From assembly GCF_010974945.1 (NCBI RefSeq), contig NZ_JAAIVB010000080.1, positions 35,318 through 99,317 of the forward strand: a stretch of 64,000 nucleotides of DNA. Reading direction: 5' to 3'. Each line of letters starts with the position of its first letter. Within the stretch, counting starts at the first letter, position 1. Shown here in pieces: positions 10,319-17,724 of this stretch. The DNA comes from Noviherbaspirillum galbum. GTDB taxonomy: Bacteria; Pseudomonadota; Gammaproteobacteria; Burkholderiales; Burkholderiaceae_D. Position numbers and translations under genes: made by a program. The notes under the pieces were generated by a model. It saw nothing but the letters and a program-made list of their open reading frames with translations, made no database searches and was not told where the DNA came from.

Positions 10319-11551
10319 ATGACAAAAGACGTGAAAAACCTGATCGTCGGCCTCGACATCGGCACCTCCAAGGTGGTGGCGGTGGTGGCCGAGGTCTTGC
10401 CCAACGGGCGGCATGAGGTCATCGGCCTCGGCCAGCACGAATCCAAGGGACTCAAGAAGGGCGTGGTCGTCAACATCGAGGCCACGGTCGAATCGATACA
10501 GCGCGCGCTGGAAGAAGCCGAGCTGATGGCCGACTGCAAGATCAAGAATGTCTATACCGGCATCGCGGGCAGCCACATCCGCAGCTTCAATTCCAGCGGC
10601 ATGGTGGCCATCAAGGACAAGGAAGTCACCTCCACCGACGTCGCGCGCGTGATCGAAACCGCCAAGGCGGTGAACATTCCCACCGACCAGCAATTGCTGC
10701 ATACCGTGCCGCAGGAATTCATCGTCGACAGCCAGGAAGACGTGCGCGAACCGATCGGCATGAGCGGCATCCGCCTCGAGGTGAAGGTACACATCGTCAC
10801 CGGCGCGGTGTCGGCGGTGCAGAACATCGTGAAGTGCGTGCGCCGCTGCGGCCTCGAAGTGTCCGACCTCATCCTGCAGCCGATGGCGTCCGCCGAATCG
10901 GTGCTCACGCCCGACGAGAAGGAACTCGGCGTGGTGCTGATCGACATCGGCGGCGGCACCACCGACGTCGCCATCTTCACCGAAGGCGCGATCCGCCACA
11001 CCGCGGTGATCCCCATCGCCGGCGACCAGATCACCAACGACATCGCGATGGCGCTGCGCACGCCGACGGCGGAAGCGGAAGAAATCAAGTTGCGCTACGG
11101 CGTCGCCAAGCAGGTGCTGGCCGACCCGGGCGAAACCATCGAGGTGCCGGGGCTCGGGGATCGCGGTCCGCGCACCCTGTCGCGCCAGGCGCTGGCGGCC
11201 GTGATCGAGCCGCGCGTCGAGGAATTGTTTGCGCTGGTGCACCAGGTGGTGCGCGAGTCCGGCTACGAGGAAGTGCTCTCGTCCGGCATCGTGCTCACCG
11301 GCGGCACCGGCATGATGCCCGGCATGGTCGAGCTGGCGGAAGACATCTTCCTCAAGCCGACCCGGCTGGGCGTGCCGGAGTACAGCGGCCAGCTCGCGGA
11401 CGTGGTCCGCAGCCCGCGCTACTCGACGGTGCTGGGTTTGTTGTTGGAAGCGAAGAAGCAGTACCTGCGCGGCCATACCGTCACCAAGCAGGACGGGTCG
11501 GTGAAGGCAGTCTGGCAACGCATGAAAGAGTGGTTCCTCGGTAATTTCTAG
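10319..11551 (+). CDS. ftsA: Cell division protein FtsA (actin-like)
   Basis: Actin-like ATPase that tethers FtsZ filaments to the membrane and recruits later divisome proteins. Length 410 aa. The phosphate-1 loop is in LIVGLDIGTSKVVAVV, phosphate-2 in VVLIDIGGGTTDVAIF, and the adenosine motif in GIVLTGGTGMMPG. The SHS2/1C domain lies between the first two. The C-terminal end WQRMKEWFLGNF is the expected amphipathic membrane-targeting helix. It starts one base after ftsQ. A 142-bp AT-richer gap separates it from ftsZ. Confidence 0.98.
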   Translation: MTKDVKNLIVGLDIGTSKVVAVVAEVLPNGRHEVIGLGQHESKGLKKGVVVNIEATVESIQRALEEAELMADCKIKNVYTGIAGSHIRSFNSSGMVAIKDKEVTSTDVARVIETAKAVNIPTDQQLLHTVPQEFIVDSQEDVREPIGMSGIRLEVKVHIVTGAVSAVQNIVKCVRRCGLEVSDLILQPMASAESVLTPDEKELGVVLIDIGGGTTDVAIFTEGAIRHTAVIPIAGDQITNDIAMALRTPTAEAEEIKLRYGVAKQVLADPGETIEVPGLGDRGPRTLSRQALAAVIEPRVEELFALVHQVVRESGYEEVLSSGIVLTGGTGMMPGMVELAEDIFLKPTRLGVPEYSGQLADVVRSPRYSTVLGLLLEAKKQYLRGHTVTKQDGSVKAVWQRMKEWFLGNF

Positions 11552-11693
11552 GTCGTTGTTCTAGTCGTATTCGTGGTTTTGCATTTGAAGCATCATTTTT
11601 CAATCTAAAAAGAAGTGCGCAGTTAGCAGTCGCTAGTCGCCACACCGCGTGGTGATTATCGACTGGCAACTGCATCTTGATAAGGGAGTCAAC

Positions 11694-12887
11694 ATGGAAA
11701 TCGATCTGATCGATAACGCAACACTCGGCACCGTGATCAAGGTGGTCGGTGTCGGCGGCGCGGGCGGCAACGCCGTGCAGCACATGATCAACAAGGGCGT
11801 GTCCGGCGTGGAATTCATCGCCGCCAACACCGACGCCCAAGCGCTGGCCCAGTCCAACGCCCACAACATCATCCAGATCGGCGAGACCGGCCTGGGCGCG
11901 GGCATGCGTCCCGAAGTCGGCCGCAAGCTGGCCGAGGAATCCCGCGCGCGCATCGAAGACGCGCTGCGCGGCGCGCACATGGTGTTCATCGCCGCCGGCA
12001 TGGGCGGCGGCACCGGCACCGGCGCGGCGCCCATCGTCGCCCAGGTCGCCAAGGAACTCGGCGCGCTGACCGTGGCCGTGGTCTCCAAGCCCTTCTCCTA
12101 CGAAGGCGCGAAGTGCATGGAAATCGCCAACGAAGGCCTCGACGAGCTGAGCCAGTATACCGACTCGCTGATCGTCATCCTCAACGAGAAGCTCGAAGAG
12201 ATCTACGAAGACGACAGCATGATGGAATGGCTGCAGCACGCCGACGACGTGCTCAACAACGCGGTCGCCGGCATCGCCGAAATCATCAACGTGCCCGGCC
12301 ACATCAACGTCGACTTCAACGACGTCAAGACCATCATGGGCGAGCAGGGCAAGGCCATGATGGGCACGGCCACCGCCGCCGGCGTGGACCGCGCGCGCAT
12401 CGCCGCGGAACAGGCCGTGGCCTCGCCGCTGCTGGACGGCATCGACCTCTCCGGCGCGCGCGGCGTGCTGGTGAACGTCACCGCTTCCCGCAGCCTGAAG
12501 GGCAAGGAAATCAAGGAAGTCATGGCCACCGTGCGCGCCTTCGCCGCGCCGGACGCGTCCATCGCCCAGGGCATCGCCTACGACGACACCATGGGCGACG
12601 AGATCCGCGTCACCGTGGTCGCCACCGGCCTGGGCCGCGCCCGCAAGAACGTGCAGCTCGTGCAGACTCCGGTCCTGCGCACCGGCACCCACAACGAGCC
12701 GCTGATGGCCCACGGCGGCGCGCAAGTCCAGCAGGGCAGCGCCCAGCCCGCCAACGCCGCCTTCAACGGCCTGAAGGCTCCCGCCGTCTGGCGCCGCGAA
12801 TCGGCTTCCGAGACGGTGCGCGCGCTCGAGAAGAACGGCATGGAAACCTACGACATCCCGGCATTCCTGCGCAAGCAGGCTGACTGA
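11694..12887 (+). CDS. ftsZ: Cell division GTPase FtsZ
   Basis: Tubulin-like GTPase forming the Z-ring. The start at 11694 follows AAGGGAG and gives 397 aa; the frame extends 15 codons upstream without a better site. The N-terminus has VVGVGGAGGNAV, the tubulin signature GGGTGTG is at residues 104-110, and the T7 loop is NVDFNDVKTIM. A short variable linker leads to the C-terminal peptide YDIPAFLRKQ that binds FtsA and ZipA. The preceding gap (11552-11693) is AT-richer, with stretches such as TTGCAT and CAATCTAAAA, and could hold a dedicated ftsZ promoter; I see no decisive -35/-10 pair. A strong terminator follows. Confidence 0.98.
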   Translation: MEIDLIDNATLGTVIKVVGVGGAGGNAVQHMINKGVSGVEFIAANTDAQALAQSNAHNIIQIGETGLGAGMRPEVGRKLAEESRARIEDALRGAHMVFIAAGMGGGTGTGAAPIVAQVAKELGALTVAVVSKPFSYEGAKCMEIANEGLDELSQYTDSLIVILNEKLEEIYEDDSMMEWLQHADDVLNNAVAGIAEIINVPGHINVDFNDVKTIMGEQGKAMMGTATAAGVDRARIAAEQAVASPLLDGIDLSGARGVLVNVTASRSLKGKEIKEVMATVRAFAAPDASIAQGIAYDDTMGDEIRVTVVATGLGRARKNVQLVQTPVLRTGTHNEPLMAHGGAQVQQGSAQPANAAFNGLKAPAVWRRESASETVRALEKNGMETYDIPAFLRKQAD

Positions 12888-12906
12888 TCCCGGTCCACGC
12901 CATTGC

Positions 12907-12942
12907 AACGCCGCGTTCCCGCGAGGGGCGCGGCGTTTTTTC
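12907..12942 (+). terminator. Rho-independent terminator after ftsZ
   Basis: Perfect 9-bp stem AACGCCGCG (12907-12915) with CGCGGCGTT (12929-12937), a 13-nt loop and a T-run at 12936-12941. It lies 19 bp after the ftsZ stop and probably ends the dcw transcript. Confidence 0.9.
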
Positions 12943-13089
12943 CTTCCACGGACAGGAAGGCCTGCCGCCATTCCCGCTTCCTGCAAATCCGGCAAGAACA
13001 GGGCATACTGCGCAAGCGCCGCGCGGCCCGCGAGATCGTCCGCCGGCAGCGCCACGCCCGCACACCAACCACACACCTAGGAGAACGCC

Positions 13090-13596
13090 ATGACCATCAA
13101 CGTCGGCGACGGCCTGCCCGAGGGCACGCTGTCCGAATACATCGAAGTCGAGACCGAAGGCTGCTCCCTCGGTCCCAACACCTTCCAGGTCAGCGACCTG
13201 GTCAAGGGCAAGACCATCGCCATCTTCGGCCTGCCCGGTGCCTATACGCCCACCTGCTCGGCGCAGCACGTGCCCGGCTACGTGAAGCTGGCCGACCAGC
13301 TCAAGGCCAAGGGCGTGGACGAAATCTGGTGCATCTCGGTGAACGACGCCTTCGTGATGGGCGCCTGGGGCCGCGACCAGAAAGCCACCGGCACCGTGCG
13401 CATGATGGCCGACGGCAGCGCCACCTTCGCCAAGGCGCTCGGCCTGGACATGGACCTTACCGCCCGCGGCATGGGCGTGCGCATGCAGCGCTGCTCCATG
13501 CTGGTGGTGGACGGCGTGGTCAAGCAACTGAACATCGAGGCGCCCGGCAAGTTCGAGGTCTCGAACGCCGAAACCCTGCTCAAGCAACTCGGCTGA
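13090..13596 (+). CDS. Peroxiredoxin, Prx5/AhpE-like (AhpC/TSA superfamily)
   Basis: Thiol peroxidase of 168 aa that reduces hydrogen or organic peroxides. The active-site segment PGAYTPTCSAQHVPGY carries the peroxidatic Cys at residue 56, preceded by the conserved Pro and Thr. Other cysteines lie in EGCSLG, IWCISV and QRCSML and are candidates for the resolving role. WGRDQKA and the C-terminal VSNAETLLKQL match the Prx5 subfamily (human PRDX5, bacterial Prx-Grx hybrids without the Grx domain). An AGGAGAACGCC ribosome site precedes the ATG. It stands between two terminators, so it is probably a single-gene transcription unit. From memory, a peroxiredoxin in this position is common in Burkholderiales. 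Confidence 0.93.
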   Translation: MTINVGDGLPEGTLSEYIEVETEGCSLGPNTFQVSDLVKGKTIAIFGLPGAYTPTCSAQHVPGYVKLADQLKAKGVDEIWCISVNDAFVMGAWGRDQKATGTVRMMADGSATFAKALGLDMDLTARGMGVRMQRCSMLVVDGVVKQLNIEAPGKFEVSNAETLLKQLG

Positions 13597-13617
13597 CCGG
13601 GCATCCCGGAACGAAAA

Positions 13618-13642
13618 AAAGCCCGCGCGATGCGGGCTTTTT
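13618..13642. terminator. Bidirectional terminator between peroxiredoxin and PEP-CTERM gene
   Basis: AAAGCCCGC (13618-13626) pairs with GCGGGCTTT (13632-13640). An A-run lies to the left and a T-run to the right, so the hairpin can stop transcription from both sides of this convergent gene pair. Confidence 0.88.
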
Positions 13643-13680
13643 CATTGTTCGCCCCGGGCGGGCGAAGCTGGCGTTCCGGT

Positions 13681-14412
13681 TCAGGAACGGCGGCGGCGCG
13701 ACAGCGCCAGGCCGAGGCCGGCCAGGCCCATCAAGGCGATCGTTCCCGGTTCCGGCACGCGGGTCACGGATTCCACGTACACCACCATGTCCTGGTAGTC
13801 GCGGTCGGAGCCGGCGCTCAGCAGGGTGTCTTCCCAGCCGAGGATGTAGCTCGACGGACCCCAGACGCCGGCCGGACGGGTCGGCAGCTTGATCGTGTCG
13901 CCATCGCCCTGGTAGGCAACCATCTGGTCGTTGCCGCCATTCAGGAGGGCCTGGGAGTACAGCACCGGGCCGTTGGCGGTGCCCATGTAGTAGCCGAAGG
14001 TGGCGCTGGTGAATTGGGACGACACGCCGTTGGCGCTGAACCTGAAGGTGTCGGTCACCGACAGGAATGCCTGATCGCCAGACGCGCCGGCGCCGGAGAA
14101 CAGCTGCAGGTAACGCGTCGGATCGTTCACGTCATAGATGCCGAAGGTATTGGTCGACGACCGGCCGGCGACTTCAATCACCATGGTCGCCACCGAACCG
14201 CCGGACGCTTCAATGCGGAAGCGGCCATCCTCGGAAGCCTGGTTGGCATTGACGTCGGGCGCGGCGGAAAGCGGCGTGCCGGCGGCGGTGTAGAGGTTGT
14301 TGATTACCTGCTGCAGATCCGGCGACTCTCCGCCGAGCAGCACTGTGGTTGCGAAGGACGATGCGCATGCCATCATCGCGGCAGCGGCAACCAGTGTCTT
14401 GATCATTTTCAT
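13681..14412 (-). CDS. PEP-CTERM sorting domain protein with DUF4114-like region
   Basis: Predicted exported protein of 243 aa. An N-terminal signal peptide (MKMIKTLVAAAAMMACASSF, cleavage after ASSFA) leads to a secreted region. About residues 110-215 resemble DUF4114 (GYYMGTANGPVLYS, SYILGWEDT, DYQDMVVYVE). The C-terminus has the full exosortase signal: VPEPGT, a hydrophobic helix and the arginine cluster RRRR. In known systems such proteins are processed by exosortase (XrtA/EpsH) and go to the exopolysaccharide matrix; no exosortase is encoded in this window. A sigma-54-like element lies about 60 bp upstream. Its specific function is unknown. Confidence 0.88.
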   Translation of the reverse strand: MKMIKTLVAAAAMMACASSFATTVLLGGESPDLQQVINNLYTAAGTPLSAAPDVNANQASEDGRFRIEASGGSVATMVIEVAGRSSTNTFGIYDVNDPTRYLQLFSGAGASGDQAFLSVTDTFRFSANGVSSQFTSATFGYYMGTANGPVLYSQALLNGGNDQMVAYQGDGDTIKLPTRPAGVWGPSSYILGWEDTLLSAGSDRDYQDMVVYVESVTRVPEPGTIALMGLAGLGLALSRRRRS

Positions 14413-14670
14413 TTGTCATCCACCCTTGGTTAGTCGAAGCTTTACAAGAAATTTGTGTTGCCGGCTTCAATTAGCGGGTTTTGTGCCAGTTAGAAAAATC
14501 AATTACTTAGCGTTGTTAGTAACTGGAACCGTAAAGTTTGTCGACGGTTTTGGGAGAGGACTGGTTGGTCCGAAGTGAGGCGAGGGCAGGACAGCGACAT
14601 TTCCAAAAGGAAATGAAAAGCGAAGCAGAGGACAAAAGCCAGTTCGCCCACTTGCCGCGTTCCCCGCAGC
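14413..14670. other. Intergenic stretch, no gene seen
   Basis: Holds the leader and sigma-54-like element of the PEP-CTERM gene, then AT-richer sequence leading into repeat B1. A short plus-strand frame (14538-14843) and a short minus-strand frame (14499-14720) run into the repeat and show no credible ribosome site or family features. Confidence 0.6.
14473..14488 (-). promoter_or_regulatory. Sigma-54-like -24/-12 element before the first PEP-CTERM gene
   Basis: Reading the minus strand: TGGCAC, five bases, then CCGCT. The -24 box matches the RpoN consensus TGGCAC exactly, and the GG/GC spacing of ten bases is correct. The -12 box keeps only the essential GC (consensus TTGCA/T). The gene starts about 60 bp downstream. 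Known PEP-CTERM systems use sigma-54 together with PrsK/PrsR. Confidence 0.55.
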
Positions 14671-14923
14671 CGGGACAGGCCACAGTCATGCCGATGGGGC
14701 AGGAGGTCGAACCTCCACATCTTTCCCAGACGATTACTCAGGCGGATGACGGCATCCGCTCAAACAATCGAACAAGGTCGCCCGAAGTAACTCCCACATG
14801 GGTGTTGAAGCAGTTTTCTTTGGGTACTTTCTTTGTCTGCTGACAAAGAAAGTACTTGGGCCGCCGGGACCAGCCCCGGCTTGGTCCCACGGAGTGGGAG
14901 CCGCAACCGGTTCACCGGAGAGA
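14671..14923. repeat. Repeat B, copy 1 (253 bp) with central hairpin
   Basis: Aligns without net insertions or deletions with 61101-61353 (constant offset 46430). The core is a 14-bp-arm hairpin, GTACTTTCTTTGTC (14824-14837), TGCT loop, GACAAAGAAAGTAC (14842-14855). GGGCCGCCGGGACCAGCCCC and a second inverted pair around CCCACGGAGTGGG follow. It can be read as a short peptide frame on the plus strand, but its placement and duplication argue for a dispersed non-coding repeat. Confidence 0.88.
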
Positions 14924-14965
14924 CGTGCGCAACCGCCGTTGAAATAGAATCCCCGCCTTCGCGGG

Positions 14966-15022
14966 GATGACGGAGCGTTGCGAGGATGACGGCGCGTTGT
15001 GCGGACGACGAAGCGTTGTAGA
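14966..15022. repeat. Imperfect 19-bp tandem repeat, three units
   Basis: Units at 14966-14984, 14985-15003 and 15004-15022 share GAtGACGgaGCGTTG followed by four variable bases; a fourth partial unit (GATGACGG) starts at 15023. The array follows the hairpin CCCCGCCTTCGCGGGG at 14951-14966, directly behind repeat B1. Confidence 0.75.
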
Positions 15023-15155
15023 GATGACGGAAAGCCGCACGAAGCAGGTTGCCGCGCACGACGAAATGTGGCGCGTCCGCCGCCGGCAAGCGCCAATGAC
15101 AGCCGTAATCATGGACAACGCCCGATCCTCGCGCGAGGACCCGTCCAAGTCCCCC

Positions 15156-15893
15156 CTAGTTCGGCAACTTACCCGCAAACGTCGCCAACTGCGCCGCCGA
15201 AATATACTGCGAAAGATCCACCTTCCAAGTCCCGTTCGCCCCGCAAACCTGGTAGGTCGCGGAAGACCGCACCGCCTTGCAGCTGGTCCGGTCCTTGTCC
15301 GGCGTCACACCGCCATTGCTCCCAAGCACTTCCGCCGTCGTCAGCATCTCGTCATAGCTCGGCACGCTGATGGTGGAAGCATTCTCCTGTGCCCCGACCA
15401 TCAGCATGTCGGCGTTCATCGATGCCACGGTATTGGTGGAGTCGTAGATCCGCCGGAAGATGGCGACGAGGCGCTGGCCGTAGGGATTGGTCGCCCTGAA
15501 GGTGGAGGGCAGGTAGGACTTGTAGATCAGCCAGTTCGCATCCACGGCGCAGGTGTGCAGGGTGGCGTCGTTGGTGGTGGTTCCGCCCGTGCCGAGGACG
15601 GTGTCCGCCTTGATCTGGCAATACGAGGCGGCGCCGGTGCCGTCGGCCATGGCGGCCAGCATGCCGGTGGAATTCGCGAGGTAGTACTGCGACGCCGCCT
15701 GCATGAAGGCTTGCGCGTGCTCGGCGACGTTCTTGGCGCGCATGTCGCGCGCATTCTGCGCCATCCAGGGAATGGTCAGCACGAAGGTGGAGATCATGAT
15801 GGCCAGGCCGAGGATGACCTCGGCCAGCGTCAGTCCCTCCTGCCGCAGAGGCAGTCGTTTCGTGAAGCGTGCCAGGCGTGCCATGGTCAGCAT
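15156..15893 (-). CDS. pilV: PilV-like prepilin / shufflon-type minor pilin
   Basis: Predicted tip adhesin or minor pilin, 245 aa. The type IV prepilin leader of 20 aa ends RQEG, and the mature protein begins LTLAE with Glu at +5, followed by a hydrophobic helix (ILGLAIMISTFVLTIPW). The N-terminal region (AEHAQAFMQAASQYY) resembles the constant part of R64-type PilV (Bac_shufflon N-domain). The C-terminus has Cys residues in DRTSCKAV and YQVCGANGTW, as in pilus tip domains. It is shorter than plasmid PilV (over 400 aa). The start at 15893 overlaps the pilM stop; Met at 15884 is an alternative. It is the last gene of the pil run. A 12-bp perfect palindrome (15127-15138) lies just downstream. 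No invertible segments or recombinase gene are evident. Confidence 0.75.
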   Translation of the reverse strand: MLTMARLARFTKRLPLRQEGLTLAEVILGLAIMISTFVLTIPWMAQNARDMRAKNVAEHAQAFMQAASQYYLANSTGMLAAMADGTGAASYCQIKADTVLGTGGTTTNDATLHTCAVDANWLIYKSYLPSTFRATNPYGQRLVAIFRRIYDSTNTVASMNADMLMVGAQENASTISVPSYDEMLTTAEVLGSNGGVTPDKDRTSCKAVRSSATYQVCGANGTWKVDLSQYISAAQLATFAGKLPN

Positions 15894-16330
15894 TGCGTCG
15901 CGGTGGCGGAGGCGCCGGCATCGCCGTACCAGAGATAGTTCTTGCCGCCCGAGCTGACGCTTTGCGCGGCGGCGGCGGGTTGCATGAGTTGCGTCATCCC
16001 GCTGGTCGCCGACTCGTCCAGCTTGGCGCAGATGATGAAACCGCCGGTGCTGTCCACGATCGCCTTCCAGCTGCTGCCGAGCGCGAGGTTCTTCATGGAG
16101 TCCGGCGTGGAGCTCGACTGGACGATGGTCTGCCATGAAATCGTGCCGGCCGGCGGACGGTTGGCGGTAACGTAGTAGCTCGTCAGCAGCATGAAGGTCT
16201 TGTAGAGGCCGATCTCGACGTTCGCCGCGCGGGCGCTGCGCGGCAGTTCCCGCTCGAGGTATTTCCCGTTGATCAGCATGCCGGTGGTGAACAGCAGCGA
16301 TAGCGACAGCATCGACATGATGACGTTCAT
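15887..16330 (-). CDS. pilM: PilM-like type IVB pilus accessory protein
   Basis: 147 aa. It begins with a hydrophobic N-terminal segment (MNVIMSMLSLSLLFTTGMLI), which looks like a membrane anchor or uncleaved signal, followed by a small soluble domain with NVEIGLYKTFMLLTSYYV, a central IVDSTGGFIICAK strand pair and a C-terminal Cys. Size, topology and location match the PilM family (about 145 aa) of the IncI/R64 thin pilus, whose exact role is unknown. It starts 4 bases after the pilS2 stop and its end overlaps the pilV start. In R64 pilM precedes pilN; here it sits between the pilins and pilV. Confidence 0.65.
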   Translation of the reverse strand: MNVIMSMLSLSLLFTTGMLINGKYLERELPRSARAANVEIGLYKTFMLLTSYYVTANRPPAGTISWQTIVQSSSTPDSMKNLALGSSWKAIVDSTGGFIICAKLDESATSGMTQLMQPAAAAQSVSSGGKNYLWYGDAGASATATQC

Positions 16331-16334
16331 GGGC

Positions 16335-16946
16335 TCAGCGTATTTCCATGCCGATCATCGTGCTGGCGACGGTGCAGTTGGTGGCGAGGACGGACGGCGT
16401 CAGGGTCGTGCCCGCCTTGTAGGCGGTGCCGCCGGTGACCGTGCCGCCGGAGGACGTCATGCCGGTGCCGATGTTGATGTTGTAGGCATACTGGCTGGCC
16501 GAGCCGGCGAGCTGCAGGCACTGGTCGCTGTCGTTAGGCGTGATCACCACGGCGAAGGACGAGGTGCCGCCGGTGAGCACGACGGTATTGTTGTTGATGT
16601 CGGCCAGCACGCCGGTCGTTCCCGACTTGGCCTTGAAGCTCTTGTAGGGGAAGAAGCTGGTGCTTGCCAGGGAGCTGGCAGTCACGTTGGAGAAATCGTT
16701 GGTGACGCCGAAGGTCTGCTTCAGCTTGGCCGCGAGCAGCGCCGTGTCTTCAACAAGTTGCGTCGGCACCAGCGCCGCGGTCGCGTACTTGTAGCCGGAA
16801 AAGCCGACCACCGCGATCGATGCGCCGATGGCCAGCACCAGCAAGGTTTCGGCGATGGTCAGGCCTGCCTGCTTGTGCGGCAGCGTGGCGCGGCCCGCAT
16901 GGAATGCCCTGGGGACCGGCTTGAGCGCGAACTGTTCTTTCTGCAT
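16335..16946 (-). CDS. pilS: Type IVB major pilin paralogue PilS2
   Basis: Prepilin of 203 aa starting at 16946 behind an AAAGGAAAG ribosome site. The leader is long (28 aa, ending HKQAG); the mature protein starts LTIAE with the conserved Glu at +5 and a hydrophobic helix (TLLVLAIGASIAVVGFSGY). The mature length is 175 aa, the same as pilS1. The two mature proteins share FKSF/YKSF blocks, an SDQC/ADQC cysteine and a second cysteine near the C-terminus, so a disulfide-closed D-region is likely. The family is PilS of R64-type thin pili (PilS N-terminal domain). A 155-bp gap to pilS1 carries the motif at 17071-17093 that recurs before pilP, suggesting that pilS2 has its own promoter. Confidence 0.82.
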   Translation of the reverse strand: MQKEQFALKPVPRAFHAGRATLPHKQAGLTIAETLLVLAIGASIAVVGFSGYKYATAALVPTQLVEDTALLAAKLKQTFGVTNDFSNVTASSLASTSFFPYKSFKAKSGTTGVLADINNNTVVLTGGTSSFAVVITPNDSDQCLQLAGSASQYAYNINIGTGMTSSGGTVTGGTAYKAGTTLTPSVLATNCTVASTMIGMEIR

Positions 16947-17070
16947 GGTGCTTTCCTTTCGACTGGAATATGTCCTGGCTGGAATGTGCCCGCGCATCGA
17001 TGGATGTCGGGGCGGGCGATTGCTTGCTGCTTGCCTGATACTTTGCCGGAGCGAACCGGCCTGCGGCACA

Positions 17071-17093
17071 AGTGTTAACCGGAGCTAATCTTC
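17071..17093 (-). promoter_or_regulatory. Conserved motif upstream of pilS2 (copy 1)
   Basis: On the plus strand it contains TGTTAA and CTAATCTT separated by seven bases; 17 of 23 positions equal those at 22641-22663 upstream of pilP. It lies 125 bp before the pilS2 start and just beyond the pilS1 stop. A promoter or response-regulator site is inferred. Confidence 0.5.
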
Positions 17094-17101
17094 AGGGCGT
17101 C

Positions 17102-17674
17102 TCAATGCAACTCGATGCCCACGAGCGCATTGCCGTTCGCGCAGCCGTTCGGGTCGCCGAGCGCGCTCGACGTGACGGTGCTGCCCAGCTTGTAATCCAC
17201 GCCCGATGCGCCCGCCAGCGCGCCGGTGCTGGCGCTGACCGACGGGCCAACGCGGATGCGGTAGGCATAGGAGGCCGCGCTCGTCGCCAGGCGCATGCAC
17301 TGGTCGGCATCGCTGGCGGTGAACAGCAGCGCCAGGCTGGCCGGCCCCCCGCTCAGGGCGACCGGATTCATGCGGATGTCCGAGAGCGTGGTGCCGTCCG
17401 TGCTGAAGCTCTTGAACGGCAGGATCTTCGCGGAGGTCAGCGTCGGAACGTCGATGCCGGAATAGCCGGCAAAGGAGAATGTCGACTGCAGCCGGGTTGC
17501 CAGCGCGGCGGTATCCTCCACCATCTGCCGCGACTGCATCTCGGCGTTCACGACGCCGTAGCCGGCGCCCAGAAGGGCGACCACCGTGACCGCGACCGCG
17601 ATCGCGAGCAGGGATTCCGCGAGGCTCATGCCGGCCTCGCGCGGCGCTTGTCTTGGGTTCGGCTGTCGGATCAT
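17102..17674 (-). CDS. pilS: Type IVB major pilin PilS1
   Basis: Prepilin of 190 aa. The leader MIRQPNPRQAPREAG (15 aa) ends in Gly; the mature protein starts MSLAE with Glu at +5 and a hydrophobic N-terminal helix (SLLAIAVAVTVVALLGAGYG). The predicted mature length is 175 aa. Cysteines occur in SDADQCMRLA and DPNGCANGN, which could form the C-terminal disulfide loop of type IV pilins. The N-terminal methionine of the mature form is unusual but known in type IVB pilins. It starts 50 nt after the pilR stop and has no clear Shine-Dalgarno sequence. It is a clear paralogue of the neighbouring pilS2, so a tandem duplication is inferred. Confidence 0.82.
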   Translation of the reverse strand: MIRQPNPRQAPREAGMSLAESLLAIAVAVTVVALLGAGYGVVNAEMQSRQMVEDTAALATRLQSTFSFAGYSGIDVPTLTSAKILPFKSFSTDGTTLSDIRMNPVALSGGPASLALLFTASDADQCMRLATSAASYAYRIRVGPSVSASTGALAGASGVDYKLGSTVTSSALGDPNGCANGNALVGIELH

Positions 17675-17724
17675 GATGTCGAGTAAAAAGGAAATGCCGG
17701 CACAGGACGTCCCGCCTGCGAGGT

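Noticed and set aside
14538..14843. A 101-aa plus-strand reading frame ending inside repeat B1
   Set aside because: It runs through the repeat, has no ribosome site or family features, and similar frames in repeat B2 are different proteins, so it is not a gene.
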